Shown here piece after piece: positions 33,810 to 43,334 of a stretch of 64,000 bases of DNA. Within the stretch, counting starts at the first letter, position 1, and every line of letters starts with the position of its first letter. The DNA is from Candidatus Gastranaerophilales bacterium. Its GTDB lineage: Bacteria > Cyanobacteriota > Vampirovibrionia > Gastranaerophilales > Gastranaerophilaceae. The position numbers were made by a program, and so were the translations under genes. The notes beneath the pieces are model-generated. The model made no database searches. It was given only the letters and a program-made list of their open reading frames with translations, and was not told where the DNA came from. The DNA is taken from the NCBI GenBank assembly GCA_944324435.1, contig CALUWH010000003.1:40275-104274 (forward strand). Reading direction: 5' to 3'.

Positions 33810-35177
33810 ATGGGACAGAATATTAAAGAAAAATTTTTACGAAACATTGTGAAAAAAGCTGCTAAGCTATATTGGGATAACGTATATGCTGATAAAAAAG
33901 AGCTGACATATATTCCACCATCTGGTAAAGTTCTTGGTTTTGAAGAACTTGCTAATATGATAGATGCTTCACTGGATATGTGGTTAACTACAGGAAGGTT
34001 TAATCAGGAATTTGAAGAAAGTTTTGCAAAATATTTAAATGTGAAATACTGCTTAACAACAAACTCTGGTTCCAGTGCAAACTTATTAGCTCTTTCAGCC
34101 CTAACCTCCTATAAGTTAGAGGATAGACAAGTAAAAAAAGGCGATGAAGTAATATCAGTGGCAGCAGGGTTTCCAACAACAATTAACCCTATAATTATGT
34201 TAGGATTAGTGCCTGTATTTATTGATTGTGAAATAGGGACATGCAACATTGATACAGAAAAAATAGAACGAGCGATCACACCAAAAACAAAAGTTATAAT
34301 GCTAGCCCATACAATGGGTAATGTATATAATCTTGAAAAAATCCAAGAATTATGTAAAAAATATAATCTTTGGTTAATTGAGGATAATTGTGACGCCCTG
34401 GGTGCAAGATATAAAGGACAGCTAACCGGCACAATTGGCGATATCGGAACATTTAGTTTTTATCCTGCCCATTTTATAACAATGGGAGAAGGTGGCGCCG
34501 TTGTAACAAATAATTCATTGTTGAAAAAGATTATAAAATCATACCGAGATTGGGGAAGAGATTGTTGGTGTGAACCAGGCCATGATAATACTTGTAACTG
34601 CCGTTTTGAACAACAATTTGGTAGGCTTCCATACGGTTATGATCATAAATATGTATACTCACATCTTGGGTACAATTTAAAGATAACTGACTGGCAAGCA
34701 AGTTTAGGTTGTGCACAATTACAAAAGGTTGATGGTTTTATTGCTAAACGCCGGCAAAATTTCCATTTACTATATGAAAAATTATCAGATTTAAAAGAAT
34801 ATATTATTTTGCCGGAAATTGGAGAAAATGCTGAACCATCATGGTTTGGATTTCTAATATCAATAAAGCCTGAATGCAAGTTCTCTAAACAGGAACTAGT
34901 TGAGTATCTTGAAAAGAACGGAGTCGGAACAAGACAGCTGTTTGCTGGCAATATCCTTAGGCAGCCTAGTTTTGTTGAGAATGACATTCCGCTTAGAATA
35001 AATGATAGTGAACTTCTATCCTCAAAAGACCTGACAGAAGAACATTATAAGCTGCTGCCAAATACCGAATTTATAATGAATAACACCTTCTGGGTCGGAA
35101 CCTTCCCGGCTCTTGGCGAAAAGGAAATTTCGAAAATTTCTGACACGATACATCGTTTTATAGAGGCCCATAAATAA
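33810..35177 (+). CDS. rfbH: CDP-4-dehydro-6-deoxyglucose 3-dehydrase (E1)
   Basis: The PMP- and iron-sulfur-dependent enzyme removes the C3 hydroxyl in CDP-3,6-dideoxyhexose synthesis. It belongs to the DegT/DnrJ aminotransferase fold, but the usual Schiff-base Lys is replaced by His in SFYPAHFITMGEGGA, the hallmark of E1/ColD-type dehydrases. Cysteines in WCEPGHDNTCNCRFEQQFG fit the iron-sulfur site. At 455 residues its length is close to RfbH. The reductase partner (DdhD/RfbI) is not present in the window. Confidence 0.92.
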   Translation: MGQNIKEKFLRNIVKKAAKLYWDNVYADKKELTYIPPSGKVLGFEELANMIDASLDMWLTTGRFNQEFEESFAKYLNVKYCLTTNSGSSANLLALSALTSYKLEDRQVKKGDEVISVAAGFPTTINPIIMLGLVPVFIDCEIGTCNIDTEKIERAITPKTKVIMLAHTMGNVYNLEKIQELCKKYNLWLIEDNCDALGARYKGQLTGTIGDIGTFSFYPAHFITMGEGGAVVTNNSLLKKIIKSYRDWGRDCWCEPGHDNTCNCRFEQQFGRLPYGYDHKYVYSHLGYNLKITDWQASLGCAQLQKVDGFIAKRRQNFHLLYEKLSDLKEYIILPEIGENAEPSWFGFLISIKPECKFSKQELVEYLEKNGVGTRQLFAGNILRQPSFVENDIPLRINDSELLSSKDLTEEHYKLLPNTEFIMNNTFWVGTFPALGEKEISKISDTIHRFIEAHK

Positions 35178-36062
35178 ATGAAAAAAATACTCCTTACAGG
35201 CGGAAACGGTTTTATAGGTAGGAATATTCAGGAAAGTTTTTTGGCCCAAAAATATGAAATTACTGCGCCAAGAAGTTTTGAGCTGAACCTTATTGATACC
35301 GATTGTGTTGATGACTTCTTCAAAGACAAAAGCTTTGATGTTGTCTTGCACGCAGGAGTTAAGCCCGGCCACCGAAATGCAAAAGACCCGACGAATCTTT
35401 TTTACTCAAACCTCAGAATGTTCATGAATCTTGAACGACATAAAGACAAGTTTGGAAAACTAATCAATTTTGGCTCCGGTGCAATTTATGACGTGAGCGC
35501 TAATAATTCCAACGCAAAAGAAACAGAAATCTTTAAGCGTATGGGAGCGGATGACCATAGCTTTTGTAAATATGTAGAACATAAATTGATTGAGAATCTT
35601 GATAACTTTATTGACCTCAATATCTTTGGAATATTCGGGAAATATGAAGACTGGGAAATCCGATTTATTTCAAATGCAATCTGTAAGTCAATCTTTGGTT
35701 TACCGATTACACTGAGGCAAAATCGAAGATTCAGCTATTTGTTTGTTGAAGATTTAATGCCTATTCTGGATTACTTTATTGCAAATAAGCCAAAATACAA
35801 CGCTTACAATATTGTTCCGGATAGAAACATTGAATTATTGGATTTGGCGAAAATTATCAAAAAAATCAGCCAAAAAGATATTGAGATTAAAGTAGCTCAA
35901 GAAGGCTTCGGACTTGACTATACCGGAGATAATTCCCGATTAAAAGAAGAAATCTCTGAGGTCAAATTTACGGAGACAGAGGCAGCAGTTAGAAGTTTGT
36001 ACAGTTATTACGAACAAAATAAAAATATAATCAAAAAAGAATTATTATTACAGGATAAGTAA
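35178..36062 (+). CDS. Extended-SDR NAD-dependent epimerase/dehydratase, altered active site
   Basis: The product is 294 residues. The N-terminal GGNGFIGRNIQESF binds NAD(P). LINFGSGAIYDVS corresponds to the SSS motif. The YxxxK site reads HSFCK, so the usual Tyr is replaced by His, and it may be inactive or use another mechanism. IFGIFGKYEDWEIRF and RRFSYLFVEDL match fucose-synthase/reductase-like SDRs. It starts directly after rfbH and may reduce or epimerise the rfbH product. The substrate is not known. Confidence 0.75.
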   Translation: MKKILLTGGNGFIGRNIQESFLAQKYEITAPRSFELNLIDTDCVDDFFKDKSFDVVLHAGVKPGHRNAKDPTNLFYSNLRMFMNLERHKDKFGKLINFGSGAIYDVSANNSNAKETEIFKRMGADDHSFCKYVEHKLIENLDNFIDLNIFGIFGKYEDWEIRFISNAICKSIFGLPITLRQNRRFSYLFVEDLMPILDYFIANKPKYNAYNIVPDRNIELLDLAKIIKKISQKDIEIKVAQEGFGLDYTGDNSRLKEEISEVKFTETEAAVRSLYSYYEQNKNIIKKELLLQDK

Positions 36063-36072
36063 GGAGCAATAT

Positions 36073-36885
36073 ATGAACTTATTAGAAAAACGAATGGTAG
36101 ATACATTAAAAGATTTGAAAGAAAATCATCACGTAGTCGGTATAAAAGCAGAATTTGAAGCCGAAGGAACTCGCTTGGAAGAAGCATTGAGGCTAAAAGA
36201 AGTTGTTACAAAAGCCGGATTAGAACTTACAATAAAAATCGGCGGTTGTGAAGCCATTAAAGATATGTATGATGCAAGAACTATCGGCGTAAGTACAATT
36301 GTTGCTCCAATGATAGAAACTCCTTATGCTATGAAAAAGTATGTTCAAGCAACAAAATTTGTTTTTCCGGAAGAAGAAAGAAAAGATATTAAATTTCTTA
36401 TAAATTTAGAAACAATAACCGGATATGTGAACTTAAAAGAAATGATACAATCGCCGTCTTTTTCAGAAATCAGCGGCATTGTTCTTGGGCGTGTTGATAT
36501 GACTGGTTCTATGGGATTAACAAGAGAAGATATAAATTCAGAAAAAATTCTTGATATTGCAAAAGTTTTATCTTCCGAGATGGCAAAAGTTAATAAAGAC
36601 ATGGTTATAGGTGGCGGCGTTTCAGCCCACTCTCTGCCATTCTTTAAAGAGCTTCCTTATTTATCAAGATTTGAAACAAGAAAAATTATTTTTGATGCTC
36701 AAAAAGCTCTTTCTGATAAAAATGCTGACAAAGGTATCCTAAAAGCAGTAGGATTCGAACTTATGTGGCTTAAGAATAAACGCGAATTCTACAGAATGAT
36801 TTTTGACGAGGATTTCCAGAGATTGCAAATGCTTGAAGCACGATATAAAAAATTGATAGAAGAAGCCGGCGGTGTTTATGCATAA
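36073..36885 (+). CDS. HpcH/HpaI aldolase/citrate-lyase-like protein
   Basis: The 270-residue TIM-barrel protein resembles the class II pyruvate-type aldolase family HpcH/HpaI. GIKAEFEAEGTRLEEALRLK, VAPMIETPYAMKKYV, FLINLETITGYVNLKEMIQS and VLGRVDMTGSMGL supply the metal and substrate region. It sits in a run with an SDR, a dehydroquinate-synthase-like enzyme and a TPP enzyme. Such sets occur in polysaccharide loci and probably build an unusual carbon-extended or cyclised sugar precursor. The product is unknown. AAGGAG precedes the ATG. Confidence 0.8.
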   Translation: MNLLEKRMVDTLKDLKENHHVVGIKAEFEAEGTRLEEALRLKEVVTKAGLELTIKIGGCEAIKDMYDARTIGVSTIVAPMIETPYAMKKYVQATKFVFPEEERKDIKFLINLETITGYVNLKEMIQSPSFSEISGIVLGRVDMTGSMGLTREDINSEKILDIAKVLSSEMAKVNKDMVIGGGVSAHSLPFFKELPYLSRFETRKIIFDAQKALSDKNADKGILKAVGFELMWLKNKREFYRMIFDEDFQRLQMLEARYKKLIEEAGGVYA

Positions 36886-37537
36886 AGCTTTAATCACCGG
36901 CGCTTCCAGAGGTATCGGGAAGGCAATAAAAAATCTGTTTGAAGAAAGAGGAATTATAGTATACTCACCTTCAAGACAAGAAATGGATTTGCGCTCAAAT
37001 GAAAGTATCGAGCACTACGTTTCTACTCTTGATAATGTGGATATATTAGTTAATTGTGCCGGAATTAATGAGCTTGCATCAATTGAAGAAATGACAGAAG
37101 AAAAACTGCAAGAAATGATTCAGGTCAATTTGATTGCACAAACAGGACTTATAAAATACATTACACCTGTTATGAAAAGGCAGAATTACGGCAGAATCGT
37201 AAATTTTGCCTCAATTTGGTGCGATTTTTCCAAAGAGCGCAGAATTATGTATTCAATAGCAAAGTCAGGAGTTAAAGGACTTACGACAGCAGCTGCAGTT
37301 GAATTGTCAAAATATAATATTCTGGTAAATGCAGTAGCCCCTGGGTTTGTTAATACGGAAATGACTTCACAAAATAACACTCCGGAACAGATTAAAATGC
37401 TTGCAGAAGCTCTGCCAATAAAAAGATTGGCAGAACCTAAAGAAATTGCAGAGTTTGTTTACTTTCTGGCAAGTGAAAAAAATTCTTTTATAACAGGTCA
37501 AACAATTTTCATTGACGGAGGCTTTTCATGCGTCTAG
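36878..37537 (+). CDS. Short-chain dehydrogenase/reductase
   Basis: The product is a classical SDR of about 219 residues: ALITGASRGIGKAIKNLFEE, NCAGINEL, FASIWCDFSKERRIMYSIAK with the catalytic Tyr and Lys, and the FabG-like ending FITGQTIFIDGGFSCV. The ATG at 36878 (GGCGG five bases before) is preferred to a GTG at 36872. It overlaps the aldolase gene by 8 bases. It probably reduces a ketone formed by the neighbouring aldolase or TPP enzyme. Confidence 0.87.
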   Translation: MHKALITGASRGIGKAIKNLFEERGIIVYSPSRQEMDLRSNESIEHYVSTLDNVDILVNCAGINELASIEEMTEEKLQEMIQVNLIAQTGLIKYITPVMKRQNYGRIVNFASIWCDFSKERRIMYSIAKSGVKGLTTAAAVELSKYNILVNAVAPGFVNTEMTSQNNTPEQIKMLAEALPIKRLAEPKEIAEFVYFLASEKNSFITGQTIFIDGGFSCV

Positions 37538-38607
37538 ATACAATAACTATTAAATCTAATATCAAGGATTACAGCGTTTATTTTGAAAATAATGCGGATT
37601 TTCTGGAAAGGATAGCTTCAAAAGAAAATACCATTTTTGTTGTAGACAGCAATGTTTGGGAAGCTCACCAAGAAACAACTCTCGCAAAAATTCCGCAGGA
37701 TAAACTAATTCTTCTTCCTATCAGCGAGGACTTGAAAAATATTAACACTGTATGTGAACTCTATGAAAAAATTATGTCATTTGCACCTCGCAAAAACCTT
37801 ACCTTGGTTTCAATCGGCGGAGGAATTACTCAAGACCTTACAGGCTTTGTAGCCTCATCACTCTATAGAGGAATAAATTGGATATTTATTCCTACAACTC
37901 TGCTTGCACAAGTTGACAGTTGTATTGGAGCAAAAACGTCTCTGAACTTTAAACATTACAAAAATCTTGTCGGAACATTTTACCCGCCATCAGAAATTTA
38001 TATTTATCCGGAGTTTCTAAAAACATTAACAAGAGAAGACTTCTACTCCGGCGTGGGAGAAATGGCAAAATTACATCTTATGAGCGGAGAAGATGATACC
38101 AAAATTTTTATTGAATCATTAGATAAGGTTGATAAGCAAGACGCCGAAACACTTCTTGCAAGAACACAAAATTGCTTAAAAATTAAAAAATCTTATATAG
38201 AAGATGACGAGTTTGATACTGGAAAACGTAATATGCTCAATTACGGTCATTGTTTCGGTCACGCAATAGAGAGTTCTACAGACTTTGCAATTTCTCATGG
38301 GCAAGCCGTTGTCGTTGGGATGATTCTTGCAAATAAAGAGGCCGTAAAACTGGGGCTTTTGTCTCAAACTCTTGAAGAATTTATATACAAAAATGTACTA
38401 AAACCAATATTAGTTGCTGAAATTCCAAAGATTAATATTGAAAAAACAATAGATGCGATGAGACAGGATAAAAAGAATTTAGGTAAAGGATTAGCACTTG
38501 TCATGCTAACAGATGGTTACAAAATGCAAAAAATTACAAATATGACAGTAGAAGAAGCCGGAGAGATTTTACTACAATGCCAAAGATTAAGTTATCAGAC
38601 TATATAG
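37528..38607 (+). CDS. 3-dehydroquinate synthase-like sugar-phosphate cyclase
   Basis: The 359-residue AroB-fold protein has NAD-binding SIGGGITQDLTGFVASSLYR, the substrate loop DSCIGAKTSLNFKHYKNLVG, GTFYPP, and metal ligands in NYGHCFGHAIES and SHGQAVVVGMILA. AroB relatives include dehydroquinate, 2-deoxy-scyllo-inosose and valiolone synthases. Its location in a glycan operon, not with shikimate genes, suggests a dedicated cyclitol-like or sugar-modifying role. It overlaps the SDR by 10 bases and the TPP enzyme by 31. Confidence 0.85.
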   Translation: MRLDTITIKSNIKDYSVYFENNADFLERIASKENTIFVVDSNVWEAHQETTLAKIPQDKLILLPISEDLKNINTVCELYEKIMSFAPRKNLTLVSIGGGITQDLTGFVASSLYRGINWIFIPTTLLAQVDSCIGAKTSLNFKHYKNLVGTFYPPSEIYIYPEFLKTLTREDFYSGVGEMAKLHLMSGEDDTKIFIESLDKVDKQDAETLLARTQNCLKIKKSYIEDDEFDTGKRNMLNYGHCFGHAIESSTDFAISHGQAVVVGMILANKEAVKLGLLSQTLEEFIYKNVLKPILVAEIPKINIEKTIDAMRQDKKNLGKGLALVMLTDGYKMQKITNMTVEEAGEILLQCQRLSYQTI

Positions 38608-40367
38608 CAAAAAGATTAAAAGAACATGGGGTAGAACACTTTTTTATGGTGTCCGGAGGCGGCGCTATGCACCTCAACGACAGCCTTGGAAGAGTTCTCC
38701 CATATACCGCAAATCACCACGAGCAAGCATGTGCAATCGCTGCAGAGGGTTACGCAAGAGTAAATCAAAGACTTGCGGTCGTAAATGTTACAACAGGTCC
38801 GGGCGGTCTGAACTGCCTGAATGGAGTATTCGGACAATGGACAGATTCCGTTCCGGTTCTCTATATTTCAGGTCAGGTTAAATATACAACTACAATGGCA
38901 TCTTGCCCTGAAATACCTCTTAGGCAGCTCGGCGATCAGGAAGTCGATATCATATCAGTTGTAAAACCTCTGACTAAATACGCTCAAATGGTTACTGAAC
39001 CAGACAAGATAAAATACTATCTTGATAAGGCAATCTACGAAGCAACAACCGGCAGAAAAGGGCCTGTTTGGCTGGATATTCCGATAAATATACAGGCCTC
39101 AATAATTGACGAAAATGAGCTTGAAGAATTTATTCCGCCTCAAAATGCTAAATATAATTTAAAAATTGAAGAAGTTATAAAAAATTTAAAAAAGGCCAAA
39201 AAGCCGCTTATTATCGCAGGACACGGAATAAGACTAGCTAATCAAGTAGAAAAATTCAGAAAACTAACTGAAAAAATGAATGTGCCGGTTGTCACAACCT
39301 TCAACGGCTTTGACGTAATACCGACCGAAAACCCAAATTATATCGGGAGAATCGGTACAGTAGGACAACGAGCCGGAAACTTTGCACTTCAAAACGCGGA
39401 TTTAATTCTTTGCCTCGGAACGCGTAACAACATAAGACAAGTAAGCTATAATTGGGAGAATTATGCAAAAAATGCTTGCAAAATCATTGTTGACATAGAT
39501 GGGGCAGAGCTTGAGAAACCAATCATTAAAGCGGATTTGGCAATTAATGCGGATTTAAAAGACTTTATTCCGGCATTGAGGCAAACTCTGGATAAAGAAT
39601 TTGACAGTGAATCGTCCCCCAGATTTACCCCATGGCTGGAGTTTTGCCGGAGCTTGAAGGATAAATACTCTTTTGAAAAACATCCTGAACAAATACAGGG
39701 GGCAGATGTGATTAATCCTTATCATTTCACTTACGAATTGTCAAAGGCTCTCGGAGATAACGATATTTTTGTAATGGCAAACGGCTCTGCGTGTGTTTGT
39801 CCGTTCCAGAATGCAATAGTTAAGAAAGAGCAGAGATACATACTTAATTCCGGGAATGCTTCAATGGGTTATGCGCTTCCTGCAGCTATCGGAGCAAGCT
39901 ATGAAGCACAGGGAAGGAATGTAATATGCCTGGAAGGCGACGGCTCAATTATGATGAACATTCAAGAGCTACAAACAATTGTTTATAACAAACTACCGAT
40001 AAAACTTTTTGTAATAAACAATAACGGCTACTCTTCAATCCGTCAGACCCAAAGAAATTTCTTTGAAGGTCATATGACCGGCTCAGGAGTTGAAAGCGGC
40101 GTGAGTGTTCCTGATTTTATTAAAGTAGGTGAAGCGTTTGGGTTAAAAACCAAAAGAATAACAAACCCGAAAAATATGGCAGATGAGATTAAAGAAGTTT
40201 TATCGATGCAGGAGGCCGTCCTTTGTGAAGTAATGGTGGAGAGGGAATACTCATTCCTTCCGAAGCTTTCAGCAAGAAAGCTTGATGATGGGACAATGGT
40301 TTCTCCGAGTTTGGAAGACATGTATCCGTTCTTGGATAGAAAAGAATTTGAGGAGAATTTTATTTGA
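38577..40367 (+). CDS. Thiamine-pyrophosphate-dependent enzyme (acetolactate-synthase-like)
   Basis: The product is 596 residues. The catalytic Glu is in NHHEQACAIAAEGYARV. The TPP/metal motif is LEGDGSIMMNIQELQTIVYN followed by INNNGYSS. Enzymes of this type include YerE, which adds a two-carbon unit to CDP-4-keto-3,6-dideoxyglucose in yersiniose synthesis. rfbF and rfbH are present, so a branched sugar is conceivable. The adjacent aldolase, SDR and cyclase point instead to a separate precursor. The substrate is unresolved. Confidence 0.83.
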   Translation: MPKIKLSDYIAKRLKEHGVEHFFMVSGGGAMHLNDSLGRVLPYTANHHEQACAIAAEGYARVNQRLAVVNVTTGPGGLNCLNGVFGQWTDSVPVLYISGQVKYTTTMASCPEIPLRQLGDQEVDIISVVKPLTKYAQMVTEPDKIKYYLDKAIYEATTGRKGPVWLDIPINIQASIIDENELEEFIPPQNAKYNLKIEEVIKNLKKAKKPLIIAGHGIRLANQVEKFRKLTEKMNVPVVTTFNGFDVIPTENPNYIGRIGTVGQRAGNFALQNADLILCLGTRNNIRQVSYNWENYAKNACKIIVDIDGAELEKPIIKADLAINADLKDFIPALRQTLDKEFDSESSPRFTPWLEFCRSLKDKYSFEKHPEQIQGADVINPYHFTYELSKALGDNDIFVMANGSACVCPFQNAIVKKEQRYILNSGNASMGYALPAAIGASYEAQGRNVICLEGDGSIMMNIQELQTIVYNKLPIKLFVINNNGYSSIRQTQRNFFEGHMTGSGVESGVSVPDFIKVGEAFGLKTKRITNPKNMADEIKEVLSMQEAVLCEVMVEREYSFLPKLSARKLDDGTMVSPSLEDMYPFLDRKEFEENFI

Positions 40368-41242
40368 AAACTATTTTACTAACTGGAGCAACAGGATATT
40401 TAGGCGGATACCTTGCTAAAAACTTTTTAGATAAAGGCTTTTTTGTAATTGCATTGGCTCTTAATAAGTCTGAACAATTTAAGTGGAAAAATTATGATAA
40501 TCAAAAAGTCTATTATCTTGATGGCACGAATATAAAGGAGATTTTTGCGAAAGAAAAGATTGACATCGTCATTCACACAGCAACCATATACGGAAGAAGC
40601 AACGAAGATAACGTCGATATGGTAAAAGCGAATTTGGAATTCCCGCTGCGAGTCCTAGAAGAGGCCGTAAAACACAACGTCGAAATCTTTGTAAATACGG
40701 ACACAATTTTAGAAAAAAGTATTAATGCTTATTCTTTGACGAAAAGTCAGTTCACAGATTGGCTAAAAATATACTCTGACAAGATAAAATGCATAAATCT
40801 TCGTCTTGACCATTTCTATGGTCCCAATGACAACCCGGTAAAATTCATAGCCTGGCTAATACAACAATTTTCTAAAAATGTTGCAAAGATTGATTTAACC
40901 GAAGGCTCTCAAACAAGAGATTTTGCATATATAGATGACGTTGTATCGGCTTTTGATACAGTAATACAAAACAGCGAAAAGCTACCAATTGGCAAAGTTA
41001 ATAATTTTGAAGTAGGGACGAACGTAAAAACATCCATAAAAGAAATGGTTTTAATGATAAAAGAAATGATGGGAAATACTGTGACAGAATTAAATTTCGG
41101 AGCGATTCCATATAGAAAAAATGAGGTTTTGGATTATCAAATTGACACATCCGGTTTACACCTGCTCGGATGGAAACCTGAGTATATTTCTGTTGAAAAA
41201 GGTATTCAAAAAATAGTAGAAATAGAAGGATTGAGAAAATGA
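40364..41242 (+). CDS. CDP-abequose/paratose synthase-like NAD-dependent SDR
   Basis: The 292-residue extended SDR starts with TTG (AGGAG nine bases before) and overlaps the TPP gene by 4 bases. The NAD motif is [17 protein letters not shown], followed by [13 protein letters not shown], the catalytic YSLTK, and [20 protein letters not shown]. It ends with [15 protein letters not shown]. The general layout matches CDP-4-keto-3,6-dideoxyhexose 4-reductases (RfbJ/RfbS), which would fit between RfbH and the downstream CDP-paratose 2-epimerase. The exact stereochemistry cannot be read by eye. Confidence 0.75.
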   Translation: MKTILLTGATGYLGGYLAKNFLDKGFFVIALALNKSEQFKWKNYDNQKVYYLDGTNIKEIFAKEKIDIVIHTATIYGRSNEDNVDMVKANLEFPLRVLEEAVKHNVEIFVNTDTILEKSINAYSLTKSQFTDWLKIYSDKIKCINLRLDHFYGPNDNPVKFIAWLIQQFSKNVAKIDLTEGSQTRDFAYIDDVVSAFDTVIQNSEKLPIGKVNNFEVGTNVKTSIKEMVLMIKEMMGNTVTELNFGAIPYRKNEVLDYQIDTSGLHLLGWKPEYISVEKGIQKIVEIEGLRK

Positions 41243-42270
41243 AATACATGATAACAGGTGGCTGCGGCTTTTTAGGTTCAAATATTGCATCAGAAGTTTT
41301 AAAACAATCAGATGATTTGTTAATATATGATAATTTATCAAGAGTCGGTGGTGAAGAAAACCTGAAATGGCTTGAAAGCTTGGGCAAATTCAGATTTGTA
41401 AAAGCAAATACGAATGATTTCATTACTTTGTCAAAGATTATTGCGGACTACAAGCCTGATGTAATATATCATCTTGCAGGACAGGTTGCAATGACAACAT
41501 CAATACAGAATCCGCGTTTGGATTTTGAAACCAATGTGCTTGGGAGTTTCAATGTTCTAGAAAGCGTCAGACAGTTTTCGCCAGATACAATTGTCGTTTA
41601 TTCATCCACAAATAAAGTTTATGGTGATTTTGAGTACCTGCATTATGAACAAACTGATACAAGATATATTTGTAAGGAGTATCCAGAAGGATTTGATGAG
41701 GGCGTACATCTGGACTTTCATTCTCCTTATGGTTGTTCTAAAGGTTCAGCAGATCAGTACATGCTTGATTGGGCAAGAATTTTCAATTTAAAAACTGTTG
41801 TTTTTAGACACTCCTCAATGTATGGAGCAAGGCAGTTTGGAACCTTTGACCAAGGGTGGATAAGCTGGTTTTGTCAGAAAGCTGTTGAAACAAAGCATAA
41901 TCCAGATACAACATTTACAATATCAGGCAACGGAAAACAGGTAAGAGATGTATTACATGCAGAAGATATGATTATGCTTTATTTATCTGTACCCGAGCAT
42001 ATAAAAGAAGCAAAGGGGCAAGTCTTTAATATCGGCGGAGGTATGGGAAACAGTTTATCACTTTTAGAATTATTCTCCTTTCTGGAAGATGAATTAAATA
42101 TAAAACTGAACTACACACAGCTTCCACCAAGAGAAAGCGACCAAAAAGTTTTTGTTGCCGATATAAGAAAGGCAAAAAAAACTTTCGGCTGGAATCCGCT
42201 AGTTTCTAAAGAGGAAGGAATAAGAAAAATGCTTGAATGGGTAGGAGGGAATAGTCGAGTATGTCTATAA
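41239..42270 (+). CDS. rfbE: CDP-paratose 2-epimerase (tyvelose epimerase)
   Basis: The enzyme converts CDP-paratose to CDP-tyvelose. The family-specific run is [40 protein letters not shown] and [20 protein letters not shown]. The NAD motif [16 protein letters not shown] and catalytic YGCSK are intact. At 343 residues it matches RfbE. Its presence is the strongest hint that the glycan contains tyvelose or a related 3,6-dideoxyhexose. It overlaps its upstream neighbour by 4 bases and the next glycosyltransferase by 10. Confidence 0.9.
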   Translation: MKYMITGGCGFLGSNIASEVLKQSDDLLIYDNLSRVGGEENLKWLESLGKFRFVKANTNDFITLSKIIADYKPDVIYHLAGQVAMTTSIQNPRLDFETNVLGSFNVLESVRQFSPDTIVVYSSTNKVYGDFEYLHYEQTDTRYICKEYPEGFDEGVHLDFHSPYGCSKGSADQYMLDWARIFNLKTVVFRHSSMYGARQFGTFDQGWISWFCQKAVETKHNPDTTFTISGNGKQVRDVLHAEDMIMLYLSVPEHIKEAKGQVFNIGGGMGNSLSLLELFSFLEDELNIKLNYTQLPPRESDQKVFVADIRKAKKTFGWNPLVSKEEGIRKMLEWVGGNSRVCL

Positions 42271-43334
42271 GAGAAAAATTACAAATCATTTTAATTACAT
42301 ATAATCGGGCAAATAAAGTTCAAAAAGTTCTTGAGCAGTTTTTTTACAAAGACTCTCCAGTTTATGACTATGATTTTTTAGTGCTTGACAATAACTCTAC
42401 AGATAATACAAAAGAAATTGTTGAACAATTTGCTCAAACACATCCGAACGTTAAGTATAGAAAAAACAAATATAATCTTGGCATTTCCGGCAATATCGCC
42501 AAAGCAATGGAGATTGCTGATAAAGATTATGTCTGGATAATTGGTGATGATGATATATATGATTTTTCAAACTGGAAGGAGGTCGAAAATGCAATAAATA
42601 ATAATGAAAAAATTATTTGTGTTGCACGCTATGCACTTCCTGATAAATATAAAAATAATCCTGCATATCAGTTATTACAATTAACATTTATTACAGGGGG
42701 AATATATAGTACAAAATTATTCAATGACACAATAATTAAAAATGTTTTTGACAATATTTATACCATTTTTCCTCATATTTGTCCCACTGTACAGTTCATT
42801 AATGATAACGGAAAGATTTATGTAGTTCACAAGGCAATAAGTGACAATGGAATGGATATGGCAACAACGGATTATTCCTATATAAGGGGGACTGATGCAG
42901 AACAAGTTTATATAAGGACCAAAACATTAAGCTGGATTGTTGGTTATTGTAATGTAATATCTAAACTTAAAGATAGAACTCTAAAAGAACATGCAATAGA
43001 TATTGCAATACCGCACGAACATATATATCAAAATTATGAAAACTTTTATAACCACATAAAAACAGCATATCACGATAACGAAACATTTATGCAGTTTATA
43101 GATATATACTCTAACATAGGCGAAAATCATAAACAAAGACTTAAAAAGGATTTTCTGGAAGATACTAATCCTAATAAATGTGATATTTGTAAATTATCAA
43201 CTAAAATCTGCATCTTGTATCTGCTAAACAAAATAAAAGATTTTATCTATAGTATGAAAAAAACAGAAGACAGAAGAGTATTAACAATAATGGGATTTAA
43301 AATCAAAACTAGGAGAAGATGTAAATGTTATTAA
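42261..43334 (+). CDS. GT2-family glycosyltransferase
   Basis: The product is 357 residues. [40 protein letters not shown] and [20 protein letters not shown] define the GT-A domain with a DDD site. It is clearly paralogous to the next gene and to 29634. The C-terminus ([18 protein letters not shown]) parallels that of the next protein. It overlaps rfbE and the next gene by 10 bases each. The AT-rich composition contrasts with the preceding sugar-biosynthesis genes, suggesting separate acquisition. Confidence 0.87.
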   Translation: MSIREKLQIILITYNRANKVQKVLEQFFYKDSPVYDYDFLVLDNNSTDNTKEIVEQFAQTHPNVKYRKNKYNLGISGNIAKAMEIADKDYVWIIGDDDIYDFSNWKEVENAINNNEKIICVARYALPDKYKNNPAYQLLQLTFITGGIYSTKLFNDTIIKNVFDNIYTIFPHICPTVQFINDNGKIYVVHKAISDNGMDMATTDYSYIRGTDAEQVYIRTKTLSWIVGYCNVISKLKDRTLKEHAIDIAIPHEHIYQNYENFYNHIKTAYHDNETFMQFIDIYSNIGENHKQRLKKDFLEDTNPNKCDICKLSTKICILYLLNKIKDFIYSMKKTEDRRVLTIMGFKIKTRRRCKCY

